Below are positions 45,348 through 55,239 of a stretch of 64,000 nucleotides of DNA, piece by piece (the stretch's first letter is position 1; every line of letters begins with the position of its first letter). Origin of the DNA: Rhodoferax sp. (GTDB lineage: Bacteria; Pseudomonadota; Gammaproteobacteria; Burkholderiales; Burkholderiaceae_C); assembly GCF_028688795.1 (NCBI RefSeq), contig NZ_JAQTXM010000002.1:229804-293803 (forward strand), written 5' to 3'. Below the pieces are notes generated by a model. That model ran no database searches. It saw only the letters and a list, made by a program, of their open reading frames with translations, and had not been told where the DNA came from. A program made the position numbers and the translations under genes.

Positions 45348-47009
45348 TTATTTCGTCTTGGTGACCGCTTCATCCACAAGCGCGACCACCGCGTCCTCTT
45401 TTCCCGTCGTGATCAAGGACCACAGGGCTCGGCACTTGGCCAGCGCGTCGCTCGGTGCGTCTTCAAGTTGCTTGATCAGGTCCAGTTCCAGTTCAGCGCG
45501 TTGCTTGGCTTTGCGGCTGCCGTATTCCTCGACGATGTGGTCACCTGCGACGTTCATAGCTTTGATCAGAGCGTCCTCATCAGTCCTGATGCCCTGCCAG
45601 AAGAACCGATTGGTCATAGCCTCGCGGGGGAACTCCGCGATACCCTTCAGGAGCGCGAACGCTTGGCCCCAGGGCGACGACCACTCCGACTTCTGTGAGG
45701 GATTGAATGCCACGGGCGAGTACGCCACCTTGGGAATCAGCTTGTCGGCTTTGGTCCGGTCGAGGCGGGTCTTGAGCTCATCCAAGATGTTGGTGACGGC
45801 GTTGTCCGGAATTTTTCCGTCCGGGTGATAGGCCTCGTACATACGCTGCGCGTCGCTGCGGATGCGCTCGCGCTGCGAGGCCAGAAAGGCCTCGATGTCG
45901 TCGCCTATGGCCTGTCCGAGCAACTTTTTCGCGTCGTCGTTGGCCGCTGTCAATGCTGCTTCAAAAAGGGGAATGGCTTGCTTGGGCATCCAGCGCACCC
46001 CATCAGCGAGCGCGAACGAATAGCGAGGCAGCAAGTCACCGGACACACGACGCAACCGGTCGATCTTCTTGAGCGTGGATTCATCGAATGGCGCTACCTT
46101 GAATGAGGTCTGCGCCTTCACCATGCCAGTCTGACGAAAACTGTCGACGCCGAACCACTCAGGCTTCACGGGCGCCTCTAATGGCGGAATCCGGCTTAAC
46201 TTGTCCACGGAGACAAGTGCACCGAGTTCAAAAACCCGCGCCACACTGTCAGAGAGAGGGTCGAGCTTGGGAACGCCGATGGCTTCGGTCGGAGATGGCA
46301 CTGCTTCGTTGTTCTGGTCCACCAACACAACCTCACCCGACTCCGGGTCGACGACGGCCCGCACCAGTGGCTCGGTGGCTGACTCGTGCGCAAGGCAGCG
46401 CCGTCGATAGTCTTCCCATAGCCGGGCTGCTTCCACGTCCCCTTCTGGCAGCACCAGGTTCGGCATCATGGATGCGACATCTGGTCGCAGCGGACCCGCG
46501 ATGCCCCACAAGTAGTCGAACCACTTTCGGCAGGCTTCGAAGGTTGCTGCTGTCACGATCGCGGCTAGGTTGGCTTGAGAAGGCGACGCAGGCGCAAATC
46601 CCATGTTTTCGGTCGGGCCAACCGACACCGCCACATTACCATCTGCACCACACAGGCACAAGAGGTTCGATGACCGGTCGAACAATGAGGCTTCGGGGAA
46701 TACCTTGAACGCCGCCCGATCGCCGTGTCGTTCGACGAGCCGAAGCAGGTCTTGCAAATCGGACTCAGAGGTCCTGCACGTCGGGTGGATGCTGATAACC
46801 AGACGGAGCTTGGTCTCCATATTGTCGGCCAGGTATCCCTCCATCCAGCCCACTGCCCTGGCGTCGATCGCAGACACCACGCCGAACACACTGAGCGCTG
46901 CTCGCGCGGCCACTTCAAAGGGTAGCGCCGTCTCGTACCTTCCGACTCCGGAACTGACACGGGGTTCCGGCCACACGAAGGGCATTTTCGGGATGATTGA
47001 TGTGCTCAC
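45348..47009 (-). CDS. PLD-like protein divergent from the BREX-3 operon
   Basis: 553 residues. Residues about 40-140 resemble a phospholipase-D-like half-domain (LRLVISIHPTCRTSESDLQD, FKVFPEASLFDRSSNLLCLC, SVGPTENMGF), but the HKD histidine/lysine pair is not evident, so it may be catalytically dead. A long helical C-terminal region follows. It starts 187 bases from brxR in the opposite direction, sharing the regulatory gap. Its codon use and GC match the BREX genes, not the low-GC gene at 41.2 kb. A BREX accessory role is inferred from position. Confidence 0.65.
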   Translation of the reverse strand: MSTSIIPKMPFVWPEPRVSSGVGRYETALPFEVAARAALSVFGVVSAIDARAVGWMEGYLADNMETKLRLVISIHPTCRTSESDLQDLLRLVERHGDRAAFKVFPEASLFDRSSNLLCLCGADGNVAVSVGPTENMGFAPASPSQANLAAIVTAATFEACRKWFDYLWGIAGPLRPDVASMMPNLVLPEGDVEAARLWEDYRRRCLAHESATEPLVRAVVDPESGEVVLVDQNNEAVPSPTEAIGVPKLDPLSDSVARVFELGALVSVDKLSRIPPLEAPVKPEWFGVDSFRQTGMVKAQTSFKVAPFDESTLKKIDRLRRVSGDLLPRYSFALADGVRWMPKQAIPLFEAALTAANDDAKKLLGQAIGDDIEAFLASQRERIRSDAQRMYEAYHPDGKIPDNAVTNILDELKTRLDRTKADKLIPKVAYSPVAFNPSQKSEWSSPWGQAFALLKGIAEFPREAMTNRFFWQGIRTDEDALIKAMNVAGDHIVEEYGSRKAKQRAELELDLIKQLEDAPSDALAKCRALWSLITTGKEDAVVALVDEAVTKTK

Positions 47010-47070
47010 GGAGCCTCCTTTGGCAGTTCGGTAACGCGACGACTAAGAGCCATAGATGCCTTATTTTACA

Positions 47071-47134
47071 TTAAGGTAATCAAAATACAGCGGATATTAA
47101 CCTTATAATAATAATTTGCACGGATTGTAGAGCA
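47071..47134. promoter_or_regulatory. divergent control region between the PLD-like gene and brxR
   Basis: TTAAGGTAAT (47071-47080) and ATTAACCTTAT (47096-47106) form an imperfect inverted repeat. TTGCAC (47116-47121) followed 16 bases later by TATATA is a candidate brxR promoter. The AT-rich gap differs from the GC-rich genes on both sides. BrxR-type regulators are known to bind such repeats; binding here is inferred. Confidence 0.5.
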
Positions 47135-47195
47135 GCTTATATACTTCATGTAATAGACCTCACCAGCATTTGTTAATCGAAAAGAGCACCCACAG

Positions 47196-48110
47196 ATGTT
47201 GAAAGAACAGCTTGCCGATTTGACCCAACCGCAACGAGACCGCCTCGCATTCGTAGAGTTACGCGTGCGATTCGTCGGTGAGATTCGACGACAGGACTTG
47301 GTGGCGCGTTTTGGCATCCAATCCGCCGCCGCCACCAGAGACCTGGCCCTTTACAAAGAGCTGGCCCCTGGAAACATCGACTATGACGCCAAGGGCAAGT
47401 CCTATGTACTGGGTGCTCACTTCCAGTCAGTCTTTGACTTCCCGCCCGAGCGTGTGCTGTCGTGGCTGACTCAGGGGTTTGGCGATGGGGAACCCATGTT
47501 GCTCAAAGCCTGGGTTGTCAGCGAGCGTCCTACCAGGTTGACGCATCCCGATCTGGATGTGCTGGCAAGCGTGACGCGGGCGATGTATCAGGAGTGCCCG
47601 CTACAAATTGAGTACTACTCTATTAGTAGCGGCCAGTCAGAGCGCGAGATTGTTCCATTCGCACTGATAGACAACGGCCTGCGTTGGCATGTGCGCGCCT
47701 ATGACCGAAAGTCTTGCGAGTTCCGCGACTTCGTTATCACACGCATCAAGTCACCACAGCTGTTGAAGGGGTCGGAGGTCCGTGTGACCGAGCGAAGCGA
47801 CCAAGACATCCAGTGGACGCGAATCGTCGAACTCGAACTGGTGCCCCACCCGGACCAACCCCGGCCCGAAATCACAGAGATGGACTACAGACTGGATCGC
47901 GGCGTCCTGCGCATGAAGCTCAGAGCTGCCACTGCTGGGTACATTCTTCGCCAGTTGAGCGTCGACTGCTCACCCGACCACAGCCTGCGCGGCCCCGAAT
48001 ATCGACTTTGGTTGCGAGATCACCTGGCGCTTTATGGCGTCAAGAATGCGCTGCTTGCTCCAGGCTACCGCTCTCCTGACCACCTTCGGCCAGAAGCTGA
48101 AGCGGAGTGA
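47196..48110 (+). CDS. brxR: WYL-domain BREX regulator BrxR
   Basis: 304 residues: N-terminal winged helix (QDLVARFGIQSAAATRDLAL), a WYL domain (LQIEYYSISSGQSEREIVPF, NGLRWHVRAYDRKSCEFRDF) and a C-terminal extension (WCX-like). BrxR proteins head BREX and related defence islands and repress them, probably until a ligand signals infection. It is first on the plus strand, 10 bases before brxF. Confidence 0.9.
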   Translation: MLKEQLADLTQPQRDRLAFVELRVRFVGEIRRQDLVARFGIQSAAATRDLALYKELAPGNIDYDAKGKSYVLGAHFQSVFDFPPERVLSWLTQGFGDGEPMLLKAWVVSERPTRLTHPDLDVLASVTRAMYQECPLQIEYYSISSGQSEREIVPFALIDNGLRWHVRAYDRKSCEFRDFVITRIKSPQLLKGSEVRVTERSDQDIQWTRIVELELVPHPDQPRPEITEMDYRLDRGVLRMKLRAATAGYILRQLSVDCSPDHSLRGPEYRLWLRDHLALYGVKNALLAPGYRSPDHLRPEAEAE

Positions 48111-48120
48111 GGGACTGCTG

Positions 48121-48576
48121 ATGTTGACAAAACTGGAACGATACGTAGACCTGCTTGGCGAACTGCACACGAAACTCATCGTACTGGCGGGGCCGCGCGA
48201 CAGCGGCAAAACGAAGTTGCTGCAAGAGTTGGGAACCAAGCTGAATGTCCAGCCGCTGAACGTCAACTTGGAGTTGGGGCGCCGCTTGTCAGCTACGCCC
48301 CATGCAGAGCGTGGTTTTTCAGCGGGTCAACTGCTCCGTGATATCGCCGACAAGCAGCTCAAAGAAGATGTGCTGCTGCTCGACAATATCGAGTTGTTAT
48401 TTGAGCGCGGCCTACAGATCAACCCGCTTGATCTGATCAAACGGTTGGCTCACTCAAAGCGCGTTGTGGCCGTCTGGCCCGGCGAGCTGCGCGGGAATCG
48501 GCTGTATTACGCCGAAATGACCCATTCAGAATATCGCGACTACGACGCTGAAGGCGTGGTTGCACTGGCAATTTGA
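48121..48576 (+). CDS. brxF: BREX-3 P-loop protein BrxF
   Basis: 151 residues from ATG 48121. Walker A is GPRDSGKT at 24-31 and Walker B is DVLLLDNIELL. This short ATPase is the hallmark of BREX type 3. The frame from 48034 would overlap brxR and is not used. The C-terminus (YYAEMTHSEYRDYDAEGVV) fits the family. It precedes brxC by 22 bases. Confidence 0.93.
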   Translation: MLTKLERYVDLLGELHTKLIVLAGPRDSGKTKLLQELGTKLNVQPLNVNLELGRRLSATPHAERGFSAGQLLRDIADKQLKEDVLLLDNIELLFERGLQINPLDLIKRLAHSKRVVAVWPGELRGNRLYYAEMTHSEYRDYDAEGVVALAI

Positions 48577-48598
48577 AGTTTAAGGGAACGAGGAAAAC

Positions 48599-51500
48599 AT
48601 GGCTAATAAGATGAAATACGGTGATCTGATCCAGTTCGAACAGATTGAGTCGGTTATCCAGCTGCTGGATGCTGACCGGCCAAACGAGGCCAAAAAGCTC
48701 GTGACGACCTATGTCATTTCGGATGACATGGCTGAGCGGATCGCCAAGCTCATGATTCCCCAACTTAGCTTCGACGATTCCGTCGATCACAAGGGTGTGC
48801 TGATCGTCGGCAACTATGGCACCGGCAAATCGCACTTGATGTCGGTCCTGTCGCTGGTGGCGCAAGATGCCGCCTACGCCCCGATGATTCGCCACCCCAA
48901 GGTGGCCGAAGCCGCAGCCTCGATCGCGGGCAAGTTCAAGGTGCTCCGTATTGAAGTCGGCGGCTTGGAAATGCCGCTGCGCCAGATCATCACCCGTAGG
49001 CTACAAGAGTTCCTTGCCAATCTGGGCGTCAATTACATCTTCCCCACGGCGGACCAGGAGCTTGACAACAAGCACTCCTTCGAAGAAATGATGGGTGCTT
49101 TTGAAGATGTCTATCCGGGCCAGGGCATCTTGCTGGTAGTGGACGAGTTTCTTGAATACCTGGACTCTCGCCGTGGCCACGAACTGGCGTTGGATCTGGC
49201 CATCCTGCGGCAGATTGGTGAAGTCACCAAACATCTGAAGTTCCGCTTTGTGGCCGGTGTGCAGGAAGCCATTTTCGACAGCGCACGCTTCGAGCACGTC
49301 GCAAGCAGCATGCGTCGAGTCCATGAGCGCTTTACGCAAATCCTGATCGATCGCAATGACGTGAGCTTTGTCGTCGCGGCGCGTTTGCTCAAAAAGAGCG
49401 TCGACCAACAAAACAAGATCCGCGAATACCTAACGCCGTTTGCAAAGTTCTACGGCACCATGAACGAGCGCATGGACGAGTACGTCCGTCTGTTCCCCGT
49501 TCACCCTGACTACCTGAAAACCTTCGAGCAGATCCACTTTGCAGAGAAGCGTGGTGCGCTCACCACCATCGAAAGTGCGATGAAGGCACTTCTCGATCAA
49601 GAAGTGCCGACCGACAGGCCATTGCTCATCAGTTATGAGAGCTTCTGGCAGACCATCAAGAAAAATTCGGCGCTGCGCCCCGATGCCAACATTAAGGAAG
49701 TGTTGCGCGTCTCCGATGTGCTGGAGTCCCGCGTTCAGCAGTCGTTTACGCGCCCAAACTACAAAGGCATGGCGTTGCGCGTCATCAACGCACTTGCCGT
49801 GCACCGCTTGACCACGGGTGGCGACATCCACATACCGATTGGCCCCACCGCTGCAGAACTGCGTGATTCGCTGTGCCTGTTCCAGCCGGGCGTAGAAGAC
49901 ATGCCAGGCGATGCGGCAGAGAACCTGCTGTCGATGGTGCAAACGGTGATGCGTGAAGTGCTGAAAACGGTCAACGGCCAGTTCATCTCCAAGGCAGCGG
50001 ATACCGAGCAGTACTACCTCGACCTGAAAAAAGACATCGATTACGACGCCCAAATCGAAAACCGCGCGGGCAGCCTGGACGATGACCAACTCGACCGTGC
50101 GTATTACGCGGCGCTGCTGCAGCTCATTCGCGAGAACCCCAGTGAGCCAAGCTACGTTTCCGGCTTTCAGATTTGGCAGTACCAGATCGAGTGGCAAGAA
50201 CGCCGCGCTGAGCGCATGGGCTACCTGTTCTTCGGTGCACCGAATGACCGCCCGACGGCACAGCCAGAACGTGATTTCTACGTTTACTTTATCCAGCCAT
50301 TCGATAAGCCCAAGTTCACCGACAACAACCTCACGGATGAAGTGTTCTTCCGCCTGAAAGGCCTGGACGAAGACATCAAACGCCTCCTGTCGGCCTACGC
50401 CGCAGCACAGGAACTGGCATCCACTGCCAGCGGCGGAGCCAAAGCCATCTATATGTCCAAGGCGCAGGACTTCCTCAAAGCCATGAGCAAGTGGCTCCAG
50501 GAAAAGCAGATGACGGCTTTCGAGGTGACCTATCAGGGCAAGACAAAAACCCTGCAAGACTGGGCTAAAGGCGTATCGCTGCGCGACCGCGCGCGGCTTG
50601 GCCCGGATGAACGCATCAACTTCCGCGATGTGGTCAACATCATCTCTGGTTTGGCACTGGGCCAGCGTTTTGTCGATCTCGCGCCCGAGTACCCGACCTT
50701 CTCAGTGCTGGTGACCGAAGGTAACCGCAAGCAACTGATCGGCAATGCGCTGCGTGCACTGGCGGGCGGCAACCGCACCAAGGACGCAACCGCCATCCTC
50801 GACGCACTGGAGTTGCTAGACGGTGACCGCATCGAACCGGCCAACTCCCGCTATGCCCAAGAAGTGCTGAAGCGCTTGAAGGACAAAGGCCACGGCCAAG
50901 TGCTCAACCGCAGCGAACTGCTTTCCGGCACGGCCGATGTTGAGTATTTCGCGCCGATCAAATACCGACTGGAGCCGGATCTATTGGTCACCGTGCTCGG
51001 TGGATTAGTGTATTCCGGTGACTTGGTGCTGTCTATCACTGGTGACAAGATCGACTCCGGAAAATTGGTTCAACTGGCCGAACGCTCGCTGGACGACCTC
51101 AAGCAGTTCAAACACATCGAGGCACCGAAGGAAATCAACGTTGCTGTGTTGAAGTCGCTGTTTGAGTTCTTTGGCTTGGCCTCAGGTTGGGCGCAGAAAG
51201 CCACACAAGGCGACCCTGATTCAGTGCGTGAACTGCAAGACCGCATCAGCGCCCTGACACCGCGCGTGCTCAAGGCGGGTTCGGACCTACAGCAAGGCAA
51301 GCTGGGCTTTTGGGGCCAAAATCTGCTTCGTGATGAAGAGGCCAAAGACTGGCACGCCCGGCTGGATTCGCTCAAGAAGTTCACCGAAGACCTGTCACCG
51401 TACAACACCGTTGGCAAGCTGAAAAACCTGCGCATCACCCTCGAAGACATCGAAGCGCAGAAAAAGAACATCGAAGTCCTGGCCTCCGTCGAGCGAATGC

Positions 51501-52351
51501 TGGATCTGGTGGTGGAGCTAGGCAGCACGGCCGCCTACCTGTCGCAAGCCGAAATGGTGCTGCCTGCCGGGCACGAGTGGGTCAAGCAGGCCGAAGCTGC
51601 CCGCAAGGCGATGCAAGAAAAGCTGAGCAAAGACCGCACGGCAGAGCACGCCAGCGAGTACCGCCAAACGCTCAACCAGCTCAAGAAGGACTACATCAAC
51701 GCCTACATCGCCAGCCACACCAAGGCGCGGCTCGGCGTGTCGGAAGAAAAGAGCAGGAACACCCTGCGCAACGACCCGCGCCTGCAAGGCCTTCGCGTCC
51801 TGGCCGGTGTGGAAATGATGAACGTCAGCCAGCTCACCTCGTTTGAGGATGCGCTCAATGGCCTCAAGAGTTGCTCTGCACTGGACGAGCCGACGCTGAA
51901 CATGTTCGCGGTGTGCCCGCATTGCCAGTACCGCCCCTCTGCCGAGCAGTTGGAACTGAACATCCCCGCCGCCAAAGCGCTGCACAAGCTGGATGACGAT
52001 CTGGATCAGCTCGTCGCCAACTGGCAGCAAACCCTGCTGGAAAACCTTGAAGACCCGTTCACGCAGGAAAGCCTTGGCCTGCTGCCGGACGCCAGCAAGA
52101 AGCTGATCAACGCCTTCCTAACCTCACGCGCGCTGCCAGACCCGGTCACTGGCGAATTCGCCAATGCCGTGCAAATGGCGCTGGTTGGCTTGGAGAAGGT
52201 GGTGGTCAAGAGTGACGAGATCAAGCAGGCCCTGTTGCTGGGCGGTTCCCCGGCGTCGCTCAAAGATGTCCGCGAGCGCTTTGAAGCGTTCCTGAAAGAG
52301 CGCTGCAAGGGCAAGGAAGACCCAGAAAAACTGCGCTTCATCATTGAGTGA
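48599..52351 (+). CDS. brxC: BREX ATPase BrxC/PglY (DUF6079)
   Basis: 1250 residues. Walker A is GNYGTGKS at 71-78 and the Walker B region is ILLVVDEFLEYLDSRRG near 180. A zinc-ribbon half (AVCPHCQYRPSAEQ) lies near residue 1100, and long helical segments fill the rest. BrxC is a core component that works with PglX and PglZ. GAGGAAAAC precedes the start. Length and N-terminus (KYGDLIQFEQIESVIQL) fit type 3 members. Confidence 0.93.
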   Translation: MANKMKYGDLIQFEQIESVIQLLDADRPNEAKKLVTTYVISDDMAERIAKLMIPQLSFDDSVDHKGVLIVGNYGTGKSHLMSVLSLVAQDAAYAPMIRHPKVAEAAASIAGKFKVLRIEVGGLEMPLRQIITRRLQEFLANLGVNYIFPTADQELDNKHSFEEMMGAFEDVYPGQGILLVVDEFLEYLDSRRGHELALDLAILRQIGEVTKHLKFRFVAGVQEAIFDSARFEHVASSMRRVHERFTQILIDRNDVSFVVAARLLKKSVDQQNKIREYLTPFAKFYGTMNERMDEYVRLFPVHPDYLKTFEQIHFAEKRGALTTIESAMKALLDQEVPTDRPLLISYESFWQTIKKNSALRPDANIKEVLRVSDVLESRVQQSFTRPNYKGMALRVINALAVHRLTTGGDIHIPIGPTAAELRDSLCLFQPGVEDMPGDAAENLLSMVQTVMREVLKTVNGQFISKAADTEQYYLDLKKDIDYDAQIENRAGSLDDDQLDRAYYAALLQLIRENPSEPSYVSGFQIWQYQIEWQERRAERMGYLFFGAPNDRPTAQPERDFYVYFIQPFDKPKFTDNNLTDEVFFRLKGLDEDIKRLLSAYAAAQELASTASGGAKAIYMSKAQDFLKAMSKWLQEKQMTAFEVTYQGKTKTLQDWAKGVSLRDRARLGPDERINFRDVVNIISGLALGQRFVDLAPEYPTFSVLVTEGNRKQLIGNALRALAGGNRTKDATAILDALELLDGDRIEPANSRYAQEVLKRLKDKGHGQVLNRSELLSGTADVEYFAPIKYRLEPDLLVTVLGGLVYSGDLVLSITGDKIDSGKLVQLAERSLDDLKQFKHIEAPKEINVAVLKSLFEFFGLASGWAQKATQGDPDSVRELQDRISALTPRVLKAGSDLQQGKLGFWGQNLLRDEEAKDWHARLDSLKKFTEDLSPYNTVGKLKNLRITLEDIEAQKKNIEVLASVERMLDLVVELGSTAAYLSQAEMVLPAGHEWVKQAEAARKAMQEKLSKDRTAEHASEYRQTLNQLKKDYINAYIASHTKARLGVSEEKSRNTLRNDPRLQGLRVLAGVEMMNVSQLTSFEDALNGLKSCSALDEPTLNMFAVCPHCQYRPSAEQLELNIPAAKALHKLDDDLDQLVANWQQTLLENLEDPFTQESLGLLPDASKKLINAFLTSRALPDPVTGEFANAVQMALVGLEKVVVKSDEIKQALLLGGSPASLKDVRERFEAFLKERCKGKEDPEKLRFIIE

Positions 52352-52401
52352 TGGGTATTCGATCGCCCAGCGATGAACAGAAGAATTTGAGGAATTAATT
52401 G

Positions 52402-55134
52402 ATGAGTGATCTTTTCCAAAACCACGCGGCCAAATTAGGTCCGGTTGAATGCCTTGGGCAAACGTTTCCAAGTGATGAGGCGCGGCGCGAGCACTACTTG
52501 AAGCTTCTAGCTGAAAAGCTGAAAGAGCCTGCATTCCGAAAGGTAGAGGGGTTTCCTGTGGGTGCCGATGCGGATATCTTGGTGCTATCCGATCCGCCTT
52601 ACTACACCGCTTGCCCGAACCCATTCATCGAAGACTTCTTGCGCCATTACGGCAATGCCTATGACTCGTCTGTGCCATATAGCAAGGAACCATTTGCGGC
52701 TGACGTCAGCGAAGGAAAGAATGATCCAATCTACAACGCTCATAGCTATCACACCAAAGTTCCGCATAAAGCCATCATGCGGTACATCGAACACTACACA
52801 AAACCCGGCGACGTCATTTTAGATGGGTTCTGTGGCACGGGAATGACTGGCGTCGCAGCAGCGCATGTTGGTCAAGGCAGAAGCGCAGTCTTATTGGATT
52901 TATCGCCGATCGCAACCTTTATTGCTCGTAACCTAAATGGATCGCTCGATTCCATATCGTTTTTAGACGCTGCAAAAAAACTCGTAAGGGATATACAAAG
53001 GTCGGATGAAAGACTTTACGAAACAAATCATAGCGGATGGAAAGTACGGGATCGCAAAACGGCAGCCCATAAGCAGTACAAGAATCCTGGATCTTTAAAA
53101 GGCGTTGTTGAGTTTGTCCTATATTCTGATGTGGTTGCCTGCTCAAATTGTGGTTCACAGCACCCGTTTTATTCAATCGCCGTCGATGAAATGGAGGATT
53201 CGCTGCGTTCCTCTATCAAGTGCCCATCATGTGGCGTTGAGGCAAAGGAGTCCAGCTGGGAGGCGTGCTATGAATCACGAATTGATCCACTTTTGAATAT
53301 GGCTCATAAGGAAGCCAAGACAGTACCTGTATTGATAAATTATTCTGTTGGGACTAGTAGGTTCGAAAAAATTCCAGACGAAGATGACTTTGCTGCAATC
53401 CGAGACGCAGATGCAAAGCTTCGCACAGTTGGATTCCCTGTTGTTGAGCTAATTCAGGGAAAAGAAACTCGGCGGAACGTACCTCGCGGCATCACACATC
53501 TCCATCACTTTTTTACTCCGCGCGAATTGTATTCAGTTGCACTAATTCATCGCTATATAGCGGGCGTTCCTGATGCTTCTATTCAGCATGCCCTTCTTTT
53601 TGCGCTGACGGCTTGCATGCCATATGCATCAAGAATGCGTAGATTTAGAGCTGACAGAAAGGGAGGCGGGCCTCTCTCAGGAACCTTATATGTTGGTTCT
53701 CTTATTACGCCACCAAATGTACTTAAATCATTCTTGCGTAATGCAGAAACCATTGCTTCTAGCCTCGCATACCAGCGCTCGATGCCACGTTGCAATGTCA
53801 TTTCCACGCAGAGTTCGACTGCATTGAATGGGATAGCAGACAAGTCGATCGACTATATATTTGTCGACCCGCCATTCGGGAGCAATTTTGATTACTCGGA
53901 GTTGAACTTCTTCTGGGAGTCTCTGCTCGGTGTCGTAACCAAGCAAACGAATGAGGCGATTGTTAGCTCAGTTCAGGAAAAGGGACTCGATGATTATCGC
54001 CAGCTGTTAACCAATGGTTTTAAGGAGTTCTTTAGAGTATTAAAGCCTGGCCGATGGATGACTGTCGAATTTTCAAATACACAGGCATCTGTGTGGAACA
54101 CTATTCAAACATCCTTGCAAGAAGCAGGGTTTGTCGTGGCGAACGTGTCGGCTTTAGACAAAAAGCAAGGCAGCTTCAAAGCAGTAATGACGACCACTGC
54201 TGTAAAGCAGGACTTGGTCATTTCTGCCTATAAACCAAATGACGGTCTGGAGGACCGTTTTGCGCAAACAGGTGGAAGTGAAGATTCAGCATGGGACTTC
54301 GTCCGGACGCACTTGGGATATTTGCCGACCGTGAAAGTAAGGAACGGGGCTTTAGAGTTCATCGCGGAAAGAGACCCTCGAATCATCTTCGATCGAATGA
54401 TCGCATGGTTTATTCGGCACAACGCACCAGTTCCAATGTCAACCCATGAGTTTCAAGCAGGATTGACGCAACGTTTTGTTGATCGCGATGGAATGGTGTT
54501 CTTGGCCGATCAAGTTACTGAGTACGACAAAAAACGACTACAGGTAGCGGTCGCGCCGCAGATGGAAATGTTCGTTTCTGACGAGCGCAGTGCGATTGAC
54601 TGGTTAACCGATTTTTTGAAACGTCGGCCATCCACCTATCAAGAGGTTCATACGGATTTCATCAGTCAGCTTGGTGCTGGCTGGAAAAAGCACGAGTCGA
54701 AGCCTGAGTTGGCAGCACTGCTGGAAGACAACTTCATTCAATATGACGGGATTGGCGAAGTTCCGAGTCAGATTCACGCATATTTGTCTTCTAATCATAA
54801 AGATCAACGCAAGCTTGAAAAGGATGATCCGGCACTGATCGCCAAGGCAAAAGACCGCTGGTACGTGCCCGACCCGAACAAGGCTCAGGATCTGGAAAAG
54901 AAGCGCGAAAAGGCACTACTTAAGGAGTTTGATCACTATCGCGCCTTCACAGGTCGTCGTCTCAAGGAGTTCCGGCTTGAGGCGCTGCGAGCAGGTTTCC
55001 GTTCAGCTTGGGCCGAGAAAGACTACAAAGCGATCATCTCAATCGCGCAGAAGATTCCTGAAGATGCTTTACAGGAGGATGAAAAGTTATTGACCCTGTA
55101 CGACCTCGCCCTCACGAGGGCTGGAGTGGACTAA
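52402..55134 (+). CDS. pglX: BREX-3 adenine-specific DNA methyltransferase PglX
   Basis: 910 residues from ATG 52402, behind a GAGGAA ribosome site. A first DPPY motif lies at 64-67, the SAM motif DGFCGTGMTG near 141-150, a zinc-finger pair (CSNCGSQHP, KCPSCGVEA) near 250-280, and a second catalytic-type motif VDPPFGSNFDYSEL near 489. The order is that of a permuted N6-adenine/N4-cytosine methylase. It marks host DNA so that BREX spares it. GC content in its first part is lower than in brxC. Confidence 0.9.
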   Translation: MSDLFQNHAAKLGPVECLGQTFPSDEARREHYLKLLAEKLKEPAFRKVEGFPVGADADILVLSDPPYYTACPNPFIEDFLRHYGNAYDSSVPYSKEPFAADVSEGKNDPIYNAHSYHTKVPHKAIMRYIEHYTKPGDVILDGFCGTGMTGVAAAHVGQGRSAVLLDLSPIATFIARNLNGSLDSISFLDAAKKLVRDIQRSDERLYETNHSGWKVRDRKTAAHKQYKNPGSLKGVVEFVLYSDVVACSNCGSQHPFYSIAVDEMEDSLRSSIKCPSCGVEAKESSWEACYESRIDPLLNMAHKEAKTVPVLINYSVGTSRFEKIPDEDDFAAIRDADAKLRTVGFPVVELIQGKETRRNVPRGITHLHHFFTPRELYSVALIHRYIAGVPDASIQHALLFALTACMPYASRMRRFRADRKGGGPLSGTLYVGSLITPPNVLKSFLRNAETIASSLAYQRSMPRCNVISTQSSTALNGIADKSIDYIFVDPPFGSNFDYSELNFFWESLLGVVTKQTNEAIVSSVQEKGLDDYRQLLTNGFKEFFRVLKPGRWMTVEFSNTQASVWNTIQTSLQEAGFVVANVSALDKKQGSFKAVMTTTAVKQDLVISAYKPNDGLEDRFAQTGGSEDSAWDFVRTHLGYLPTVKVRNGALEFIAERDPRIIFDRMIAWFIRHNAPVPMSTHEFQAGLTQRFVDRDGMVFLADQVTEYDKKRLQVAVAPQMEMFVSDERSAIDWLTDFLKRRPSTYQEVHTDFISQLGAGWKKHESKPELAALLEDNFIQYDGIGEVPSQIHAYLSSNHKDQRKLEKDDPALIAKAKDRWYVPDPNKAQDLEKKREKALLKEFDHYRAFTGRRLKEFRLEALRAGFRSAWAEKDYKAIISIAQKIPEDALQEDEKLLTLYDLALTRAGVD

Positions 55135-55239
55135 GAACTTAACCAACAACGGAGTTGAGCGCTCTCGTGGTCCGCTTGTATGGCGGAGTGCGGGAGCGCT
55201 TCTCGGCTTCAATATTGAAAATACGGAAACGGGATTGTT

